Shown: in pieces, positions 1-12,990 of the stretch | Numbering within the stretch: the stretch's first letter is position 1 | Layout: the number at the start of each line of letters is the position of its first letter | Assembly: GCA_007922195.1 (NCBI GenBank) | Contig: ML682059.1 | Span: 17,254,205 to 17,318,204 of the forward strand | DNA length: 64,000 nucleotides | Direction of reading: 5' to 3' | Source: Podocnemis expansa | Taxonomy: Eukaryota; Chordata; Testudines; Podocnemididae | Notes under the pieces: model-generated | Databases searched by the model: none | Seen by the model: the letters and a program-made list of their open reading frames with translations, nothing else | What the model was told of the DNA's origin: nothing | Made by a program: the position numbers and the translations under genes

Positions 1-669
1 TCAAGCAAGGAATTTGTATTAAGTCCTAAGTGGGTAGGTCATGTAGTAATAACCAACAAGGCAAGCCCAACTGTTTACCAGGTCAAGCTCAAAAGAAAGG
101 AGAAGCAAAACCTAAAGTGATTTTATTCTAGCCAGTTAAGATTGGATGTGTTTTGCTGCTTAAAACAATAAGAGTGGCTATATTTTGACCTGTGTTAGTT
201 TGTTTTAAAGGGGAAGTTGAGCAATTGACTTATTTTGCTTGCATTTTATATATATAGGTTTTAACTAGTGTAAGTATTTCCCTATTAATTAAAGAAGGAG
301 AACATTACTTGTGTTATGAATTAGATGTGTCCCCATATAGGATACTGACTACATGTAATATTATATATGCATAAAAGAAGGACTACTACTGTTTCATTAT
401 TCTGAAGGAAGAAACAGCTATTAACTCCAGTGTGGGACTATCAGAAATAAACACTCTGCTAATAGTAACCAAAAAAAAAAAAAAAAAAAAGATGCTCATC
501 AACTATCTTTTTCAAAAAGTTTGAAGATATTTACAGGAGGGAGTTTGATGATGAGCATTTAAAGAGCTTTTCAGAGGTACCAAGAGTTTAAATGACCAAC
601 TGCAATGTGCTTGTTTAAAATTTGACATTCCTTCTTCTGTCAAGTAAAGCTGAAAGTACAAGTCACTAT
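1..669. other. Intergenic, nothing recognised
   Basis: AT-rich sequence without a supported gene or repeat apart from a poly(A) tract at about 471-490. Confidence 0.6.
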
Positions 670-1023
670 GGGTATGTCTACATCTAAAAGCTTAGTTTGA
701 ACTTCCTTAGTCCAAACAAACCAATTTGAAGTTAGTTCAAACTGGCCACACTTTTTTTAGTTTGAACTAACTTTTTAGTTCGAACTAAAAAAGCACAGCT
801 AGTTCAAACTAAGTTAGTTCAAACTAAAAAAAAATGGTTAGTTCTAACTAAATGCTAGTTCAAATGTATTTAGTTCAAAATAAGTTCGAACTAACTAATT
901 CAAAATAAGCTTTGAACTAAAATTATTTAGTTCAAACTAGGCAAAGCCTAGTGGAGACAGGGATCAAATTAGTCCAGGTTAGGCCTCCTTAATCTGGACT
1001 AATTTGCTAGTGTAGACATAGCC
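670..1023. mobile_element. MITE with TATGTCTACA termini
   Basis: Starts GGGTATGTCTACATCTA and ends TAGTGTAGACATAGCC, which are terminal inverted repeats. A TAT at 667-669 and another at 1025-1027 may be the target duplication, one base off the 3' end. The interior is a chain of short inverted repeats based on TAGTTTGAACTA and TTAGTTCGAACTAA. About 355 bp, no coding capacity. The ends match the larger element at 10895-13399. Confidence 0.8.
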
Positions 1024-1027
1024 TTAT

Positions 1028-2300
1028 AAACATGCAATTGTATAAGGAAATGTTACAAATAAAAATGCATACACCTTCCAAGTCTTATGATTTAATCTTA
1101 AAATGTGTCAGCAGTAGAAATATAGATGGTAAAAGGTATATATGGATCCCAGAGAAGAATTTATATGACATATACCCCAGAGAACAGTTTATATGAAAGG
1201 GACACAAAAACCACGTTAGTCACATCTGACCAGTAGTTCTCAAAGGCACATCAGAAGTTTACTCTTGAGCAATCCTGTGTATTCCCAGGAAAGAATATTT
1301 ACCTGTAGATGGATTTAAATGGTGCTAATGACAAATATTCAGGTTACTTGCAAGTTTTAAGTAAAGGCGGGATGGAATGAGTGAATCCAAAATATATTGT
1401 TAAACCTAACTAGGAAAGAAGGGATTCATTGACCAATGTTTTTAAGAGGTGTGGGTACTGGATTTGGTGCCCTTAACACAATTAATGCAAATACTTTGGC
1501 TAGCAGAACTGGCACAATGGAACATAATATTGAACCAATGTCTGCCACACTAATCAGTTAAGCACCTTTGACTAATTGACAATGACAGTGTTAAGATCAT
1601 ACCAACATGGCAAAATCTGTAATGGTAGGGTCAGTCAGAAATTATAAAGGCCACAGATGCATTATGAGGAAGAGTGTTATAGGCACTCACATGTATTCAG
1701 GCACAAGCATGGTGGGTAGGTGTAGCTAAGGAAATATTTTGAAAAGTTTTGAATACCATGATACCTATAGAACTGAGAAAAATGCATTGGGAAAAATCCA
1801 CTAATCAGATTGAGAGAACCTATCAAATGTGATAGAAGATTATAAATTTTTCATCTGATATCACATGTGAAACCACCACTAAAATTGTGATTACTGGAGA
1901 AGCAAAGAAGGAGCAGGTTTACCCCCTAGTTTTCTTGGGTCATAATATAAACGGTTCTGTAATGTACCCCATAGAGCTACCTAAATGGATCCATGAGCAA
2001 AATAATAACTACAAGACTTACCTGTTTCTCTTGAGGTCCTGTTTCCTGTTTCCTTGCATATACCTGTTCCTCACCATTCCTGACAAGCTGTTTCTGATAC
2101 CCTCCTGAATCCTTGCAGTCACAGCTGTGGTCCCAGTCCTCTGTTGCTTTGCCTAGTCTGTTGCCCTTTTTGAAGAATGGTAACATAGGCATCTGTTAAT
2201 TAGTCTCATTAATACCCACTGGTTTATTCTGGGGTCCTGTCTCTAAGCCAGCTGTTGAATTTACCACCCAGCCATATAATAAAACATTACTTCTATTATT
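1028..2300. other. Intergenic, no gene; possible edge of a retroelement
   Basis: No supported gene. A minus-strand open stretch (about 1977-2192, 71 codons, Lys/Gln/Glu-rich) lies directly downstream, in minus-strand sense, of the gypsy-like fragment at 2300-3400 and could be a remnant of the same element. I cannot place it in a domain. Confidence 0.35.
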
Positions 2301-3400
2301 TTTGCTGCTTTGTCTTTTAAAATTACAACCACTGATTGAACCTTGTCAGGGGTGGATCTTTTAAAGATTGCCTTCTGGTCTAAACCTAGCATTTTGGCTT
2401 AAGGGTTTCATATAGGGGCATTTGTCATAATTCAGTTCAGCATGTCAGATACTTAACTGGAGAAGACCTGTCCAGTTGCACCCAACATCTTGCCTTGTTA
2501 AATGACACATGGGTTTCATTTCTGCAGCCAGGTGTGTACCAAACTTAGAAAGACAATGTATTTATCATTCCTAAGAAGTACTATATCCCTTTTACTTCTG
2601 CTGGAGTTAGTATGGATCCCATTGGGTCTGTTTTCAGTCTCTCTGTTGGAACCAGATGCCCAATGTATATTACTTAAGTCACATTTGTTGTGAGTTGAGT
2701 TTCGTGTGCCTGTATTGCTGTAGAAAAGCTTGTACTTTTCAGCTTCTGTGTAATTGTTCCCTTCACCTACAATGAGAATACCACCTTCAATAATTTACAC
2801 CCATGAAGCCCTTCTAGCACTTGTGTGAGTCTTGCCCAGAAACCTTTCTTGTTGGACTTATGTCCTTTGGCATGTGCAGCCGTCTATAGTATCTCAATTG
2901 CAGTTGAAAGGGCTGTCAGCATGCTAAACTTTTTATCCAGGCTTATGTGCCAAAACCAGTTCCTCTCATTATAGAATTTAAACAATCTTGCTTTGGAAAG
3001 TTCTGGAAAGATGTGACCAATTATGAGATAGTGACATCTTTTCAGTGCCCAGTTCGGTGACTTTGGCTTTGTGATTTGCTAGTTCAATTCTTTACCATCT
3101 CCATCTTTTTTAGCCAGGGTAAACAGTCCTCTGCTGATGCTATTATATCTGTGCAATGCAAAGTTTCAAACTTTGCATACTGAATTACATAAGGTCACTG
3201 GAATTTGCTTTTCTGCTATACATACAGGTACTCTGTGGGGTCTACTTTCACTCAGAGTTTTCCTTTTAGGTACACAAACACCTATAAACATTGCCGTATG
3301 TTTTAAAAATTCTCTTCAGTATCCATCAGACTCCCCCACCTTGCTTCTTGTGATGTAGCTATAAAATTTCGATAGTTCACCTTGATCAGATCCAAAGCAT
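2300..3400 (-). mobile_element. Decayed Ty3/gypsy-like pol fragment
   Basis: Minus-strand translation of about 2570-2665 reads GHLVPTERLKTDP, then AEVKGI, a stop and YFLG. This has the spacing of the GH-(V/L) ... KxDP ... VKxxxxFLG segment that ends gypsy reverse transcriptases and leads to RNase H. The neighbouring minus-strand sequence to about 3400 is read in pieces with frameshifts and stops. No LTRs were found, so this is an old, internally broken copy. The flanking 3400-4100 may hold the upstream gag/protease part but nothing there is clear. Confidence 0.5.
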
Positions 3401-5502
3401 GGATCACTGTACTCTCCAAGAGAAGTCTGTTGTGCCACAACCACAAACTTCATATGGCCATCTGTTATTGTTCAGGTTAATTGCTATGAGGCAACACTTC
3501 CCTAAGTGCTATATTATACTCTCCTTGTATATTATTAAGACTGTGTCTGTCCTTTTTAATGGATATTCAATACCAATTCACCCTTAGAAATCACAGTACA
3601 GGAGCTGAAATTGTACTGCTTGTTAATAATCTCCTTTTAATATTGTTGTCTGCCTGGATGCTGGTATTGTACTTTGTTGCAATCCTGTCCTGGGAGCCTG
3701 AGCCTGATACAGTCTCAGCCTCAATGAGAGAGGCACGATGTCATCACCAGCCTGATAAACTGTGCCCTCTTATCCAAATTTGACTGATTTTTTTGGAGAC
3801 TTTCCTCTGCCTTTGTACAAACTGCTAACGTGGTTCAGCTAGCCTAATTCCTTGCAATGCTGACTCAGTATAGAGCACATCCTTTACCCACTCATTCTGT
3901 CTGCTCCACTGAATGCATCTCACGGAGAAATAATCTGGCCACCTGCTCCCCTGTGCTGTTCTTCTACTTGTTTACAGTTCTTCTCATGGTTTGGAGCCTG
4001 TGCAGACTTTCATCCTTTCTCTTGGGGCTTCTGCTGCATACTCCAAGTCAAAACATTAGTCTAATGTGAAATCCCCTTCCTAGAGCAGTCAGTTCTTCAG
4101 AGGCAGATCTTAAGCACTTCAGACTAACCTGTCCTGAATTAGGGAGTGAGTCAAGCCCCTCAAATAGCAGTTAGCAATCAGTGTACATCTATCTTCAATG
4201 TCTCAGACTGATCACTTGGGAAAACCATGCATCACTCCAGTTCCATTGTGATCTGGGGAGCTATCAGCCCACGGACTTCTGCTACTGCTTTAAGGCTTCA
4301 GGCAGTGGTGAGCTTCAAAACAGTGCAAGTTTTTCTGCCTTGTTCCCCAATAAAATAAAATTACCTTACTTTCCTGCTGTTGTGATCCTTCTGTATGGCC
4401 ATTTCTGCATACAGCTTGAACTGCTCCTCCCCCTGGGTTCATCACTAAGCTAAGTTTGTGTCTGCAAAATCTAGGTTTCTGGGGGGTTTCAGCCCAAGTT
4501 CCTGAGCTTACACGGCTAGCTCTGCACATCATAGAACTTATAGGTTGGATGCTGCCATCAAGTTTCATTCACAGTGAGTGATGGCTGAACACAGGTGAAA
4601 TTGGATAAGTGCAACTTCATTAAAACCTGTGGACTACTCTAGCTATGTAGCTGAGCTGTTTCCTACCTAATTCATCCATTCCCAGTTCCACTGGTGTCCC
4701 CTCAATAAGAGTCTTGCCAGGGAATATGACATCAGTTTCATTTATCATGATATGCCTAGTCTCCATTCACTTGCTGTGCTTTCCAGGGGAACTGCAAAGT
4801 CAACCTGTCTCAAGCCACCTAGCTTAATAGCTTGCCTCACCCTGCTGGAGACAGATGTGGCTTCCATCTGTAACACATGCTGTGATGTTCCCCTCCTGAA
4901 ATGTGGACTGGAGTGCTGCTGTACCCCCTGCCCCCAACTCTCCATTGCAGGGCCCTGACTTGTCCCCCCTTGCTGTGTGAACCCCCATTCCTGTGTTAGT
5001 TCACATCCAGCCACCCATGTGTAATTGGTCTCTGAGGCAGTGGAAGTGCGCTCTCACTAGCCATTCATGATATGGTCTCCCAGTGAGCACCCCCAAGCAC
5101 CAAGATGCAACAGCAGAAACTTCCATCTTGTGAGGTTCAGTGCATGCCCACCAGGTTTTGCAAGATCATTTACACTGGTCCATCAGTGTAACAAAGAAAT
5201 CGATATGTACCAGCTTTTTTCTCTCTGTAAGGCCTCAGCACATATTCCTCCAACATTTCACTGCTTTCGATAAAACAAACATAAGTTTTTTTGATGAAAA
5301 CATTTGTTTTGTTTTTAGTGAGCATATATCAAATCAATATAAAATCAGATAATTGATCAATCAAGGAGATAATCACAATCAAATAAAAGGTAACTTGCAT
5401 TCTAAACTAGGATCACTGTTACAGTCCATGCCTAGCTCAACTACTGATGGTTTTGGAGATGGATTCTTTTTGCCATGTGGATAGATGTCAGTCCTTCATG
5501 TT
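3400..5502. other. Intergenic, no gene; possible further retroelement remnant
   Basis: Only short open stretches, none recognised. The part to about 4100 is possibly continuous with the gypsy-like fragment. Nothing identifiable in 4100-5500. Confidence 0.4.
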
Positions 5503-5510
5503 GCTTAGAA

Positions 5511-5700
5511 CAGTGGTTTTCAAACTTTTTTTTTCTAGAGATCTATTTGAAAAAAAATTACTTATGTCCATGTCCCAACAATTACATTTTTGAGCAATGC
5601 ATTCCAATTTTTTGGTGGTGGCAGCAGGGGATGCTGTGACCCAGTGCCTGAGGTTCTGTGACCCAATACTGGCTCCTGAATCGTGGTTTGAAAACCACTG
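5511..5700. mobile_element. hAT-type MITE with perfect 8-bp target duplication
   Basis: Begins CAGTGGTTTTCAAACTTT and ends GGTTTGAAAACCACTG, near-perfect terminal inverted repeats. GCTTAGAA is duplicated exactly at 5503-5510 and 5701-5708. The 8-bp duplication and CAGTGG... ends are diagnostic of the hAT superfamily. 190 bp, non-coding. Confidence 0.92.
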
Positions 5701-5708
5701 GCTTAGAA

Positions 5709-8700
5709 GATGGTTTCCAGAGAAGATCTTCCCCAGTTCAAAATGTGTCTTTTTCTCTTTTGTCAACCTCTCTCAGTCCCCCTTCTTGCAGTCAGGTGGT
5801 TCTTCCCCTTCAATCAAAGCATTCAGTGTGCATTGTTCTTGTATACATACCTTTACAGGGTGTGTGTGAGCCTGGATCTGTGTCCATTTGCTCCCACTCA
5901 AACCATGTGGAATTCATGTAGGGACATGTTTCAGATCAGTACACTTCAATGATATTTCAGGAAACATGCTACCATAACAGTACATGCCATGAATAGACCA
6001 TGCCATGAACATTCCAAAAACACCGTACAGGACATACTCTGCATTTGCCAATATTCAGTTACATTGCAATGATGAAGAGGAAAGATATGCAGATCACATT
6101 ACAGAGGGGTGCAGCATAACACATGTGCCTCAGTAAAATGTTTGTTTGAGAATATCCTGGTCTTGTGATGTGTTTGCCTCTGGTAAGTTGGCTTTGGCCA
6201 TGTGCATCTAAGGCTTTCATGAATGTTTGAGACATAATTTGTATGAGGGGACATTTAATACTGACGTTTAAGCATTTCACAAAAGAGGGTGATGTAAGGG
6301 CTGGGTAATGGTGGAATTGGCAGTGGTACTTCTGTGCTGGACCATGTTGTTGTAGCAACTCGGGTCACACTGCTCTTCTCACTTGGTTGCTTTCAACCAT
6401 CAGTCAAGATTACAAGAGGTAACAAATAGGTGGGGGAGAAAAAAGAGATAAGGAAGTTGAGTGGGCTTTTTGTTTGCCCACAACCTTTTAGATGAGCAAA
6501 ATGACTGCTAGCCAGACCATTAGAAGAATTTTACAGAGCACATTGACCAGTCTGCTACAATCTCCAATTACCTGGATAGCTTGGTCCCTATGTTCCTGAT
6601 CAGGTAACTCCAGAAATGTCCAGGTTGCCACAAATGATAGTAGGTTTGGTCTATTATACTTTTTCAAAAGTGATAAGATTTATCCTAAACAAGATGCAAT
6701 AGAATATAATAAACTGTGCAAATATCAAGTTTACAAACCATTTACTGTTAGTAAAGAGGGATGGGTAGTTTCACAGGAATCCTTCACATCATATTCACAC
6801 ATGCTCATGGGTAATAATAGTTGAAGCACAAAGTTAGCACAATACATGGTCTGTAAAAAACTATCATGATGATAAACAATGGGGCAAGCTCTAAAATAAA
6901 CAAATATACAGTGCCAAAGAGCTTATTTGCATACTATTCTCTCCCTCCCAACCAGTGCTTGAAAAATGTTCTCATTCACTGTGCTTGCTCATCCACACAA
7001 CTGCCAGCTGTGTCTCCTTCTTCCAGCAGTAGTCACATGACACACTGGTTTGCAATACTGAGTTTGTAATGGTGCAAAAACCTATGCTATGAAATATAGC
7101 TCCCTATGGGTCTTTTAAAATTTGTGTGGAATTATAATTGGAGTATTGAAATAAAAACTTGATGTGCTGCTGAGCACCATGGCACATAAGAAACCAAGAC
7201 AAAGAGAATGCTTGCAAAGGCATCCAAACAAGCGGAGACTTCCACAGCAACTGTCATGCCCCTAACATAAATCCGGGTTACCAAAAGTGCCATCACTCAA
7301 AGCAGTTTTGAAATCCCAAGAACACAATTGATACATTTAGAGCTCTTTCTCATTCTTTTCAGTTATGCACATATGTCTTATCTGAAAGGCAGAAGGAATG
7401 TGATGACTACATATTTAAAGCTATATCATGTCTTTAAACCACAGACCAGTATTAGGACCAATGATGGGGGGCAACGCTCATGTAGATTTAGGTTGATGGA
7501 ACTCTCAGGAATCTAGGCAGGTGTTGTGTGCTTAAGCAGACTGTATGTAGTATGTGTACTCTGCAGAAATCTTGAAAGCTTTACTAGTGATGAGGAACAG
7601 AATCCTGGTCCAATCTCCTCTACATCCCATCTATCTCCTTAGCAGAAGCTGGAAGAAACAGAAATCTACAGATAGCAGGGGCTCCTTTTGTGACTATCCC
7701 TATTGTGACTAGCACAAAGAAATGAGTTTCCTTGAACATTTGTCCTTTTCTTCATGTTCACACAAAAGCCAGACATAATCTGGCCTATACTATTAGAACA
7801 TAAATAATACATTATGTTCCCATGTACCAGGATTTGAGAAGGTTGTAATTTAAATTATATTTAAATGCATATCTCAAATATAGGCAGAGAGGCTGCAGTC
7901 CACAATTTTTTACTATCATTCTGATTATGATATATCATATACATTTCAAATCTAATATGTAGTAAATTTTCCAATGAGGATTTCCCAGCTGGTCACTTAT
8001 AGGTAGAGTCTGGTTCCATAGTACTGCCTGAAATCATCAATAAGTATCTGGCCCTTAGTCCTTCTGTTATTGTTACAGGGGCTTGCACACCAGTGTTTTC
8101 TTACCAGTCATGCTCAAGGGGTTATAGGAAATACATCTACCACCATACCACTGGTGCCAGTCCAGAGCTGCCCCCTGCCATTATTTTTTATAACAGGGCA
8201 GAGATCTGCTTGCCGCCTCCAGCAGATTCAGATTCTGATTCATTGGAATTTCCCCTTTGCTAGAATTATGTCTAGTTCTGCTATTCTAAAGCTGCTTTAA
8301 CACATGCTTGCATGTGTATTATTGCAATGAGGAGGAAGATTTACTATGTGTTTGTAAATGTTTTAAGGATGTGGTGAATCTGGAGATGGCTTTTTTAAAA
8401 AATTCCTTTGTACTTCTAGAAACAAGGTCAAGCATATTTAAATGAGGAAATTGAGATTTTTGATTACTACTGTATGATACCATTAAGGTTCTCTGTTTTC
8501 TCTTGTTTTTTCAAGGAAATTTCCTGCATTTGTCTCCTTTTTTTCAAATACTTAAATATCATGTTTCCTAAAGTTCTGGATGCCCTTGTTACTGACATCC
8601 ATTCCCTTTTATTATTAAAGGGGCATCACACTAATCATTCTGCTGGCTGTGTGAAGCACAAAGCACATGGCAACGATCATTCTGAAAGAGCAACCTAACT

Positions 8701-8752
8701 CCCTTTATAGTACCTTGTCTTGCTTAATACACAAAAAGTGCTTGCTAGCTGA
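5709..8752. other. Intergenic, nothing recognised
   Basis: AT-rich with only short open frames (a minus-strand one of 99 codons at 6059-6358 resembles nothing I know). No RNA gene or clear repeat seen. Confidence 0.5.
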
Positions 8753-8760
8753 TTTAGCAG

Positions 8761-9317
8761 CTGGGTTGTAACTACGGCGGGGCAAAAGGGGCAAAGCCCC
8801 AGGTGCCAATTAAAGAGGGCACCACCACCAGACCTTGCCTGGCCCGGAAGAAGAATGTGCCTTAAAGGCACATTCCTCTGGAAGCCAGGGAATGCGCTCT
8901 GCGCCCGGCTCTAGCCATGATGAGCCAGCAGTGGGGGGAGCTTTCCCTGTCGCTCGGCTCAGTGCGGCTGGGTGGGGTGGGTGCCAAACCCTGCCACTCA
9001 GCTCAGAGCAGCTGGGGCACCCCCCCCACCCAGTCCTGGCTGCATCCCTGATGGGCCGTCTGGCCATGGCAGGGGAAAGAGAAGCCCATGCCCAGCTCTC
9101 TGGCCGCAGCAAAGGAAGGCAAACCCCCTGCCTGGCTGTGGCTGTGATCAGCTGGCCAGCAGGGGAAGTCACCTGAACCTCCCAGCCAAGGTAGTGGGGC
9201 CCAATCCGGCTGCCCACCGCCGGGGCAGATCGAGCCTGGAACAGACCGGGACCCAGATGGGGGGGGCACCTTAAGGGCTGCTTGCCCTGGGCGCCAGATA
9301 TTCTAGTTGTAGCCCTG
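8761..9317. mobile_element. GC-rich non-autonomous hAT-type element with 8-bp target duplication
   Basis: TTTAGCAG is duplicated exactly at 8753-8760 and 9318-9325. The ends are inverted: CTGGGTTGTAACTAC on the left and TAGTTGTAGCCCTG on the right, with subterminal GGGGCAAAGCCCC and GGTGCC motifs matched near the other end. The interior is GC-rich and holds a palindrome AATGTGCCTTAAAGGCACATT-like core near 8852-8872. Open frames here (up to 135 codons on both strands) follow from base composition. 557 bp. Confidence 0.88.
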
Positions 9318-9325
9318 TTTAGCAG

Positions 9326-10894
9326 CCACAGAACTGACTCCAGAAATGAATGTATGAGGTAATCCAGTCAGCTACATTACCCTTCCATGTAAAAAAAAAG
9401 ACCTGAACATAAAAAGTTGAGACACAGCAATAAAAGTGACTGAAAAAGGCTTCCCAGTTGTTCCACGCATTTCTCTCTAATCTAATCTTCCAGTCCCACC
9501 ATAAATTACCAGCATGAACGTCATGTGGATCCACAGAGGCACTCCAAAAGTCTATTCTGTACATGTGCTGCACAGATGAGGGATTTGGCATTTGTTGTCT
9601 AGCTACTAGCAATCAGAATTATTTTGGTTGAGGGTAAGAAAGAGAGAAGTAGACAATTATCCACAAAGGGGGAATAATGCATTGGCACTGATTCATCCCA
9701 GAATAAATCCAGTCCTTGTCTCAGCAATACAGGGTTCTTAGCTCTTAATCCCACAAGGGCTGTTAAGTCATTGTGGTCCATATGCTCTCCTTCTGTGTAA
9801 ACAAACATGGGAGAAGAGCAATCATTCAGAAACAGCCATGACTTTCCTCACACTCTTTTCTGAAACATGCTCCTCCTGAAAGGTGCATACAGGGAATAGA
9901 ATAGAATTTGGGGAAAGAGTAGAGCCATAGGATCCACAGGAAACACATAACCAGATCTCTTGGATCACTGGACACTTGGGCTCCTTCTACATAGCTCATA
10001 GGACAGCCCTGTCGTGATGTGATAGCACACCTTGCTCGACTGCCAGATTGCCATTGTTGTCAAAGGTAACTAGTGAAAATGCTCTTGAGAATTCTCTCCC
10101 ATAGCCCAAACACAGCCTCCCAGGCTTGCTGATGCTGTGCAGAGTACTCCTGCAAGAAACAGTGGTAATCATATGGGCTGGATGTGCATGAGGCTATAGT
10201 CAGGCTATTCCACATACCATCCTGAATCAACAGGCCATACTCCCTGCAGGTGGTCATGCAATGAGATAGCATTTTATGGAACCTGTACAGCAGCCTCTTC
10301 AAGGGGTTGAGGGAACCAGACCTGGGATGAAGCTGATCATTGCTATCCCTTGCTCCCTTCTTTAGCTGTGTTTTATCTGGAATGTGCATAAGTCATGGAT
10401 TCTGATGTGTATAGGTGCAAATTCCAACCAGAGCTGGCCCACTATTCTGACCTTGTCTATAAAACACTAAAGATGTGTGAATAATGGAAGCACTATTAAT
10501 CAAGAAGTATAATTAAATTTGTAATATTTTTCTCATAAATTTTTGACCAGTTTATTTGTGAATTATTTCTTTGTCTTTGTAAGGCAGATGACAAATAGAA
10601 CACATTTAATGAAATAAGTCATGTGTATGCTTTACTATTAACAGTTTCCCTAACTCTTATAAGCAGATGTACATAGCCAAATTCAACCTTTGCATGTGTG
10701 GGCAGAATTTTAATTGATCAGACATGGCAGAATTTGAAACAAAATATTTAACTTAGTCACAAACAGAAAAACCTGCCAAAATGCCAGATCTGTCAAAAAC
10801 AAAAATCATATGCAGACATACAAACAATATTTTCTAACTTTATGTTATTTTAAATTTTCATTTTAATTCTTTTGCTCTTCCTGTCAGGCATCTG
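9326..10894. other. Intergenic, unassigned minus-strand open stretches
   Basis: Minus-strand frames at 9319-9612, 9599-9808 and 10060-10389 (109 codons) are longer than expected for such AT-rich DNA but show no domain I recognise. No start context, splice pattern or neighbour supports a gene. Confidence 0.35.
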
Positions 10895-11039
10895 GGCTAT
10901 GTCTACACTAAAGGGCTCAGTTAAGACAGCTTAATAAAGTCTACTTTAAGCTCATTTAAAGTAAAACTTGTTAAGCTGGCTTAGAGAGTCCACACTCAGA
11001 ATGCCAGGATACTGCCAGCGTCCACACTGGCAGCTGCTA

Positions 11040-11500
11040 CGTCACCGTAGGAGTGGTGAATTGTGGCCAGCTGGCCCACTGTAGACCACAGCAGAGGTGC
11101 CCCTCTCACCCTGCCATTCATTTACAACAGGAAGTAAGTGACCACACCACCCTCCATACTGTGCGTGGCAAGAGAGCCCATGGAGGTCAAGGATCCCAAG
11201 GTGCCCTGGAAATGTGCCAGCGCAGCACTCCTCACTCCCCATGCACTGGCCAGACTCCTCCAGCTCTGGACCAGGAGGTGCAGGGCACCTGCCAGTGCAG
11301 GGGCAGGCCACAGCAGGCCAACCCCCTCACCCTCCCTGACAGCTGGTGTGGACAGGGTGCCCTCGGTGCAGCTGTACATCTGGGCACAGGAAACCAGAAG
11401 CAACTGGTGGCACTGGCTTGGTCTCACCACCTGAGACAATGACCACTGGCTTCAGAACCTGCAGATGAGAAAGAACATCTTCCTCCAGCTGCTGTCACCA
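11040..11500 (+). pseudogene. Harbinger transposase N-terminal remnant
   Basis: The open region from 11053 and the segment DNDHWLQNLQMRKNIF at 11434-11481, just after an in-frame TGA, look like the start of a Harbinger nuclease. It is followed by low-complexity C-rich DNA and no DDE core is found, so the gene is truncated. Confidence 0.5.
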
Positions 11501-11599
11501 CCCCACCTACCTATTCCTGCCCCCCCACCTCCTCCCACCTGTTTCCCCCTGTCCCCAACACAACAAAAGTACACACTACACACAGAAAGATGGTGTGGA

Positions 11600-12990
11600 T
11601 GTGTTTTATTTACAAGGGAGATGGGGGGGGCTATGGGGGTTGGAGGACTTGGAGGAAGTGAGGAGGTTTCAGGGGAGTGAGAGGGTTTGGGGAATGAGTG
11701 GAATAGGGGTGAGGTTGGGGGGCCAGGGGGTCCTGGGCCTGCATCCAGCCACTGTGAGTCTGGGGCCTGTGTCGATGTGGACTGCTGCTGCGATCCCACC
11801 CTGGCAGATCCTCGGCCCAAAGAGAGCCCCAGCCCCAGCCCAGAACCTCCAAGGCATGGATCTGGTGCTCCAGGGCATGTGTCTGCTTCTCCATGAGGTC
11901 AAGCAGGCTCAGAGGTCTGCCTTGGTGTGCTTGGCCAGCTGGAGCTGGTCCTCCAGTATCAGCTCCCTGGAGCTGAACCCCTTGTCCCCCTGGTCGGGGC
12001 TGGGTGTTCCCCAGGACTGACCGGCATCCAGATAGCAGGGTCTGCAGGACAGAAGCAAAAAACAGGGAGTTCCCCCGTTAGGTAGTGTGGAGTGCAGGCT
12101 GACAGCAGCTGCTGTCCCATGCCCATCTCCCTGCTTCCCACTCTCCCTGGCCTTTGGGAGAGAGTCTCTTTAGGTTACGCTGCTGTGCTCTGCTTCACAG
12201 GGCACGTACAGTGTCCGGGATGCTGAGCCCCATGCAGCCCTGTCCTGGGGATCTCTCCTGAGGCCATGTGCCAATGGTGTCGGAAACATGCTGTCTGGCC
12301 TTGGCTGTCCTACCAACAGTGCCCCTACCCCATGTCCTGCCAGGCCCCTGTCCCACTTGGCTCCAGGTTCCCCCCTGCCACACTGCACCCTGTCCCTGTG
12401 CCCCCATGGAAGCACCTCTGACCCCCCCAAGACCCTGTCTGTCCCTGGCAGTCCCTGTCCCACCCGCCTGCCCCACTATGCCCACAGGGAGGAGTAGTCA
12501 CCAGCATGTGCAGCAGGACCCTGGCATGATGTCCCCTCATCCGGGGCAGAAGGCACCTTCCCTGGTTCCCCAGGATGAGCTCTGGGGTTGCATTGCCTGG
12601 GGCCAGCACAGTGCCCTGTGCCAGGGTACTGGTGTCACCCCCCCCCAACTGAGCACCACATCCTCTTTCACCAAGCCCTTCTCCTAGTCATCATTGAGGG
12701 AGGGGAGTTCAACGGAGTGGAGGGTGTGAACTGGTTGGGTGCCAGCCTCTCAGCCCAGGAAGACATACACCTGGGTGTAAGAGGGCCAGGTGGTATTGGC
12801 TGCCCCTGAGCCCTGGAGGGCCTCTCGTGCCCTGGTGGAGGTCTCTGACCTTCACGCACTCCTGCTAGGTGGTGTGGGTGTGCACCCTCCCTGCCAGGGC
12901 CTCAGAGATAGACCTATACATTCCCTCATTCCTCTGCCTCCCACAATGCCAGGAGTGTATGGCCTCATTCCCTCAAAAGGCCAGGAGATC
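11600..12990 (-). pseudogene. Harbinger Myb/SANT-like protein remnant
   Basis: Minus-strand frames with several stops. The best part (about 12810-12960) has RSISEALAGR ... TT followed by KVRDLHQG, the pattern of the Myb-like DNA-binding domain in these elements. Toward its 3' end (about 11840-11900) a MEKQTHALEHQIHALEVL segment looks like the C-terminal coiled coil. Convergent with the transposase remnant. Confidence 0.5.

Noticed and set aside
11053..11442. Independent host gene in the GC-rich 11-13 kb interval
   Set aside because: It lies between the terminal inverted repeats of a DNA transposon and is best explained as its decayed coding part.
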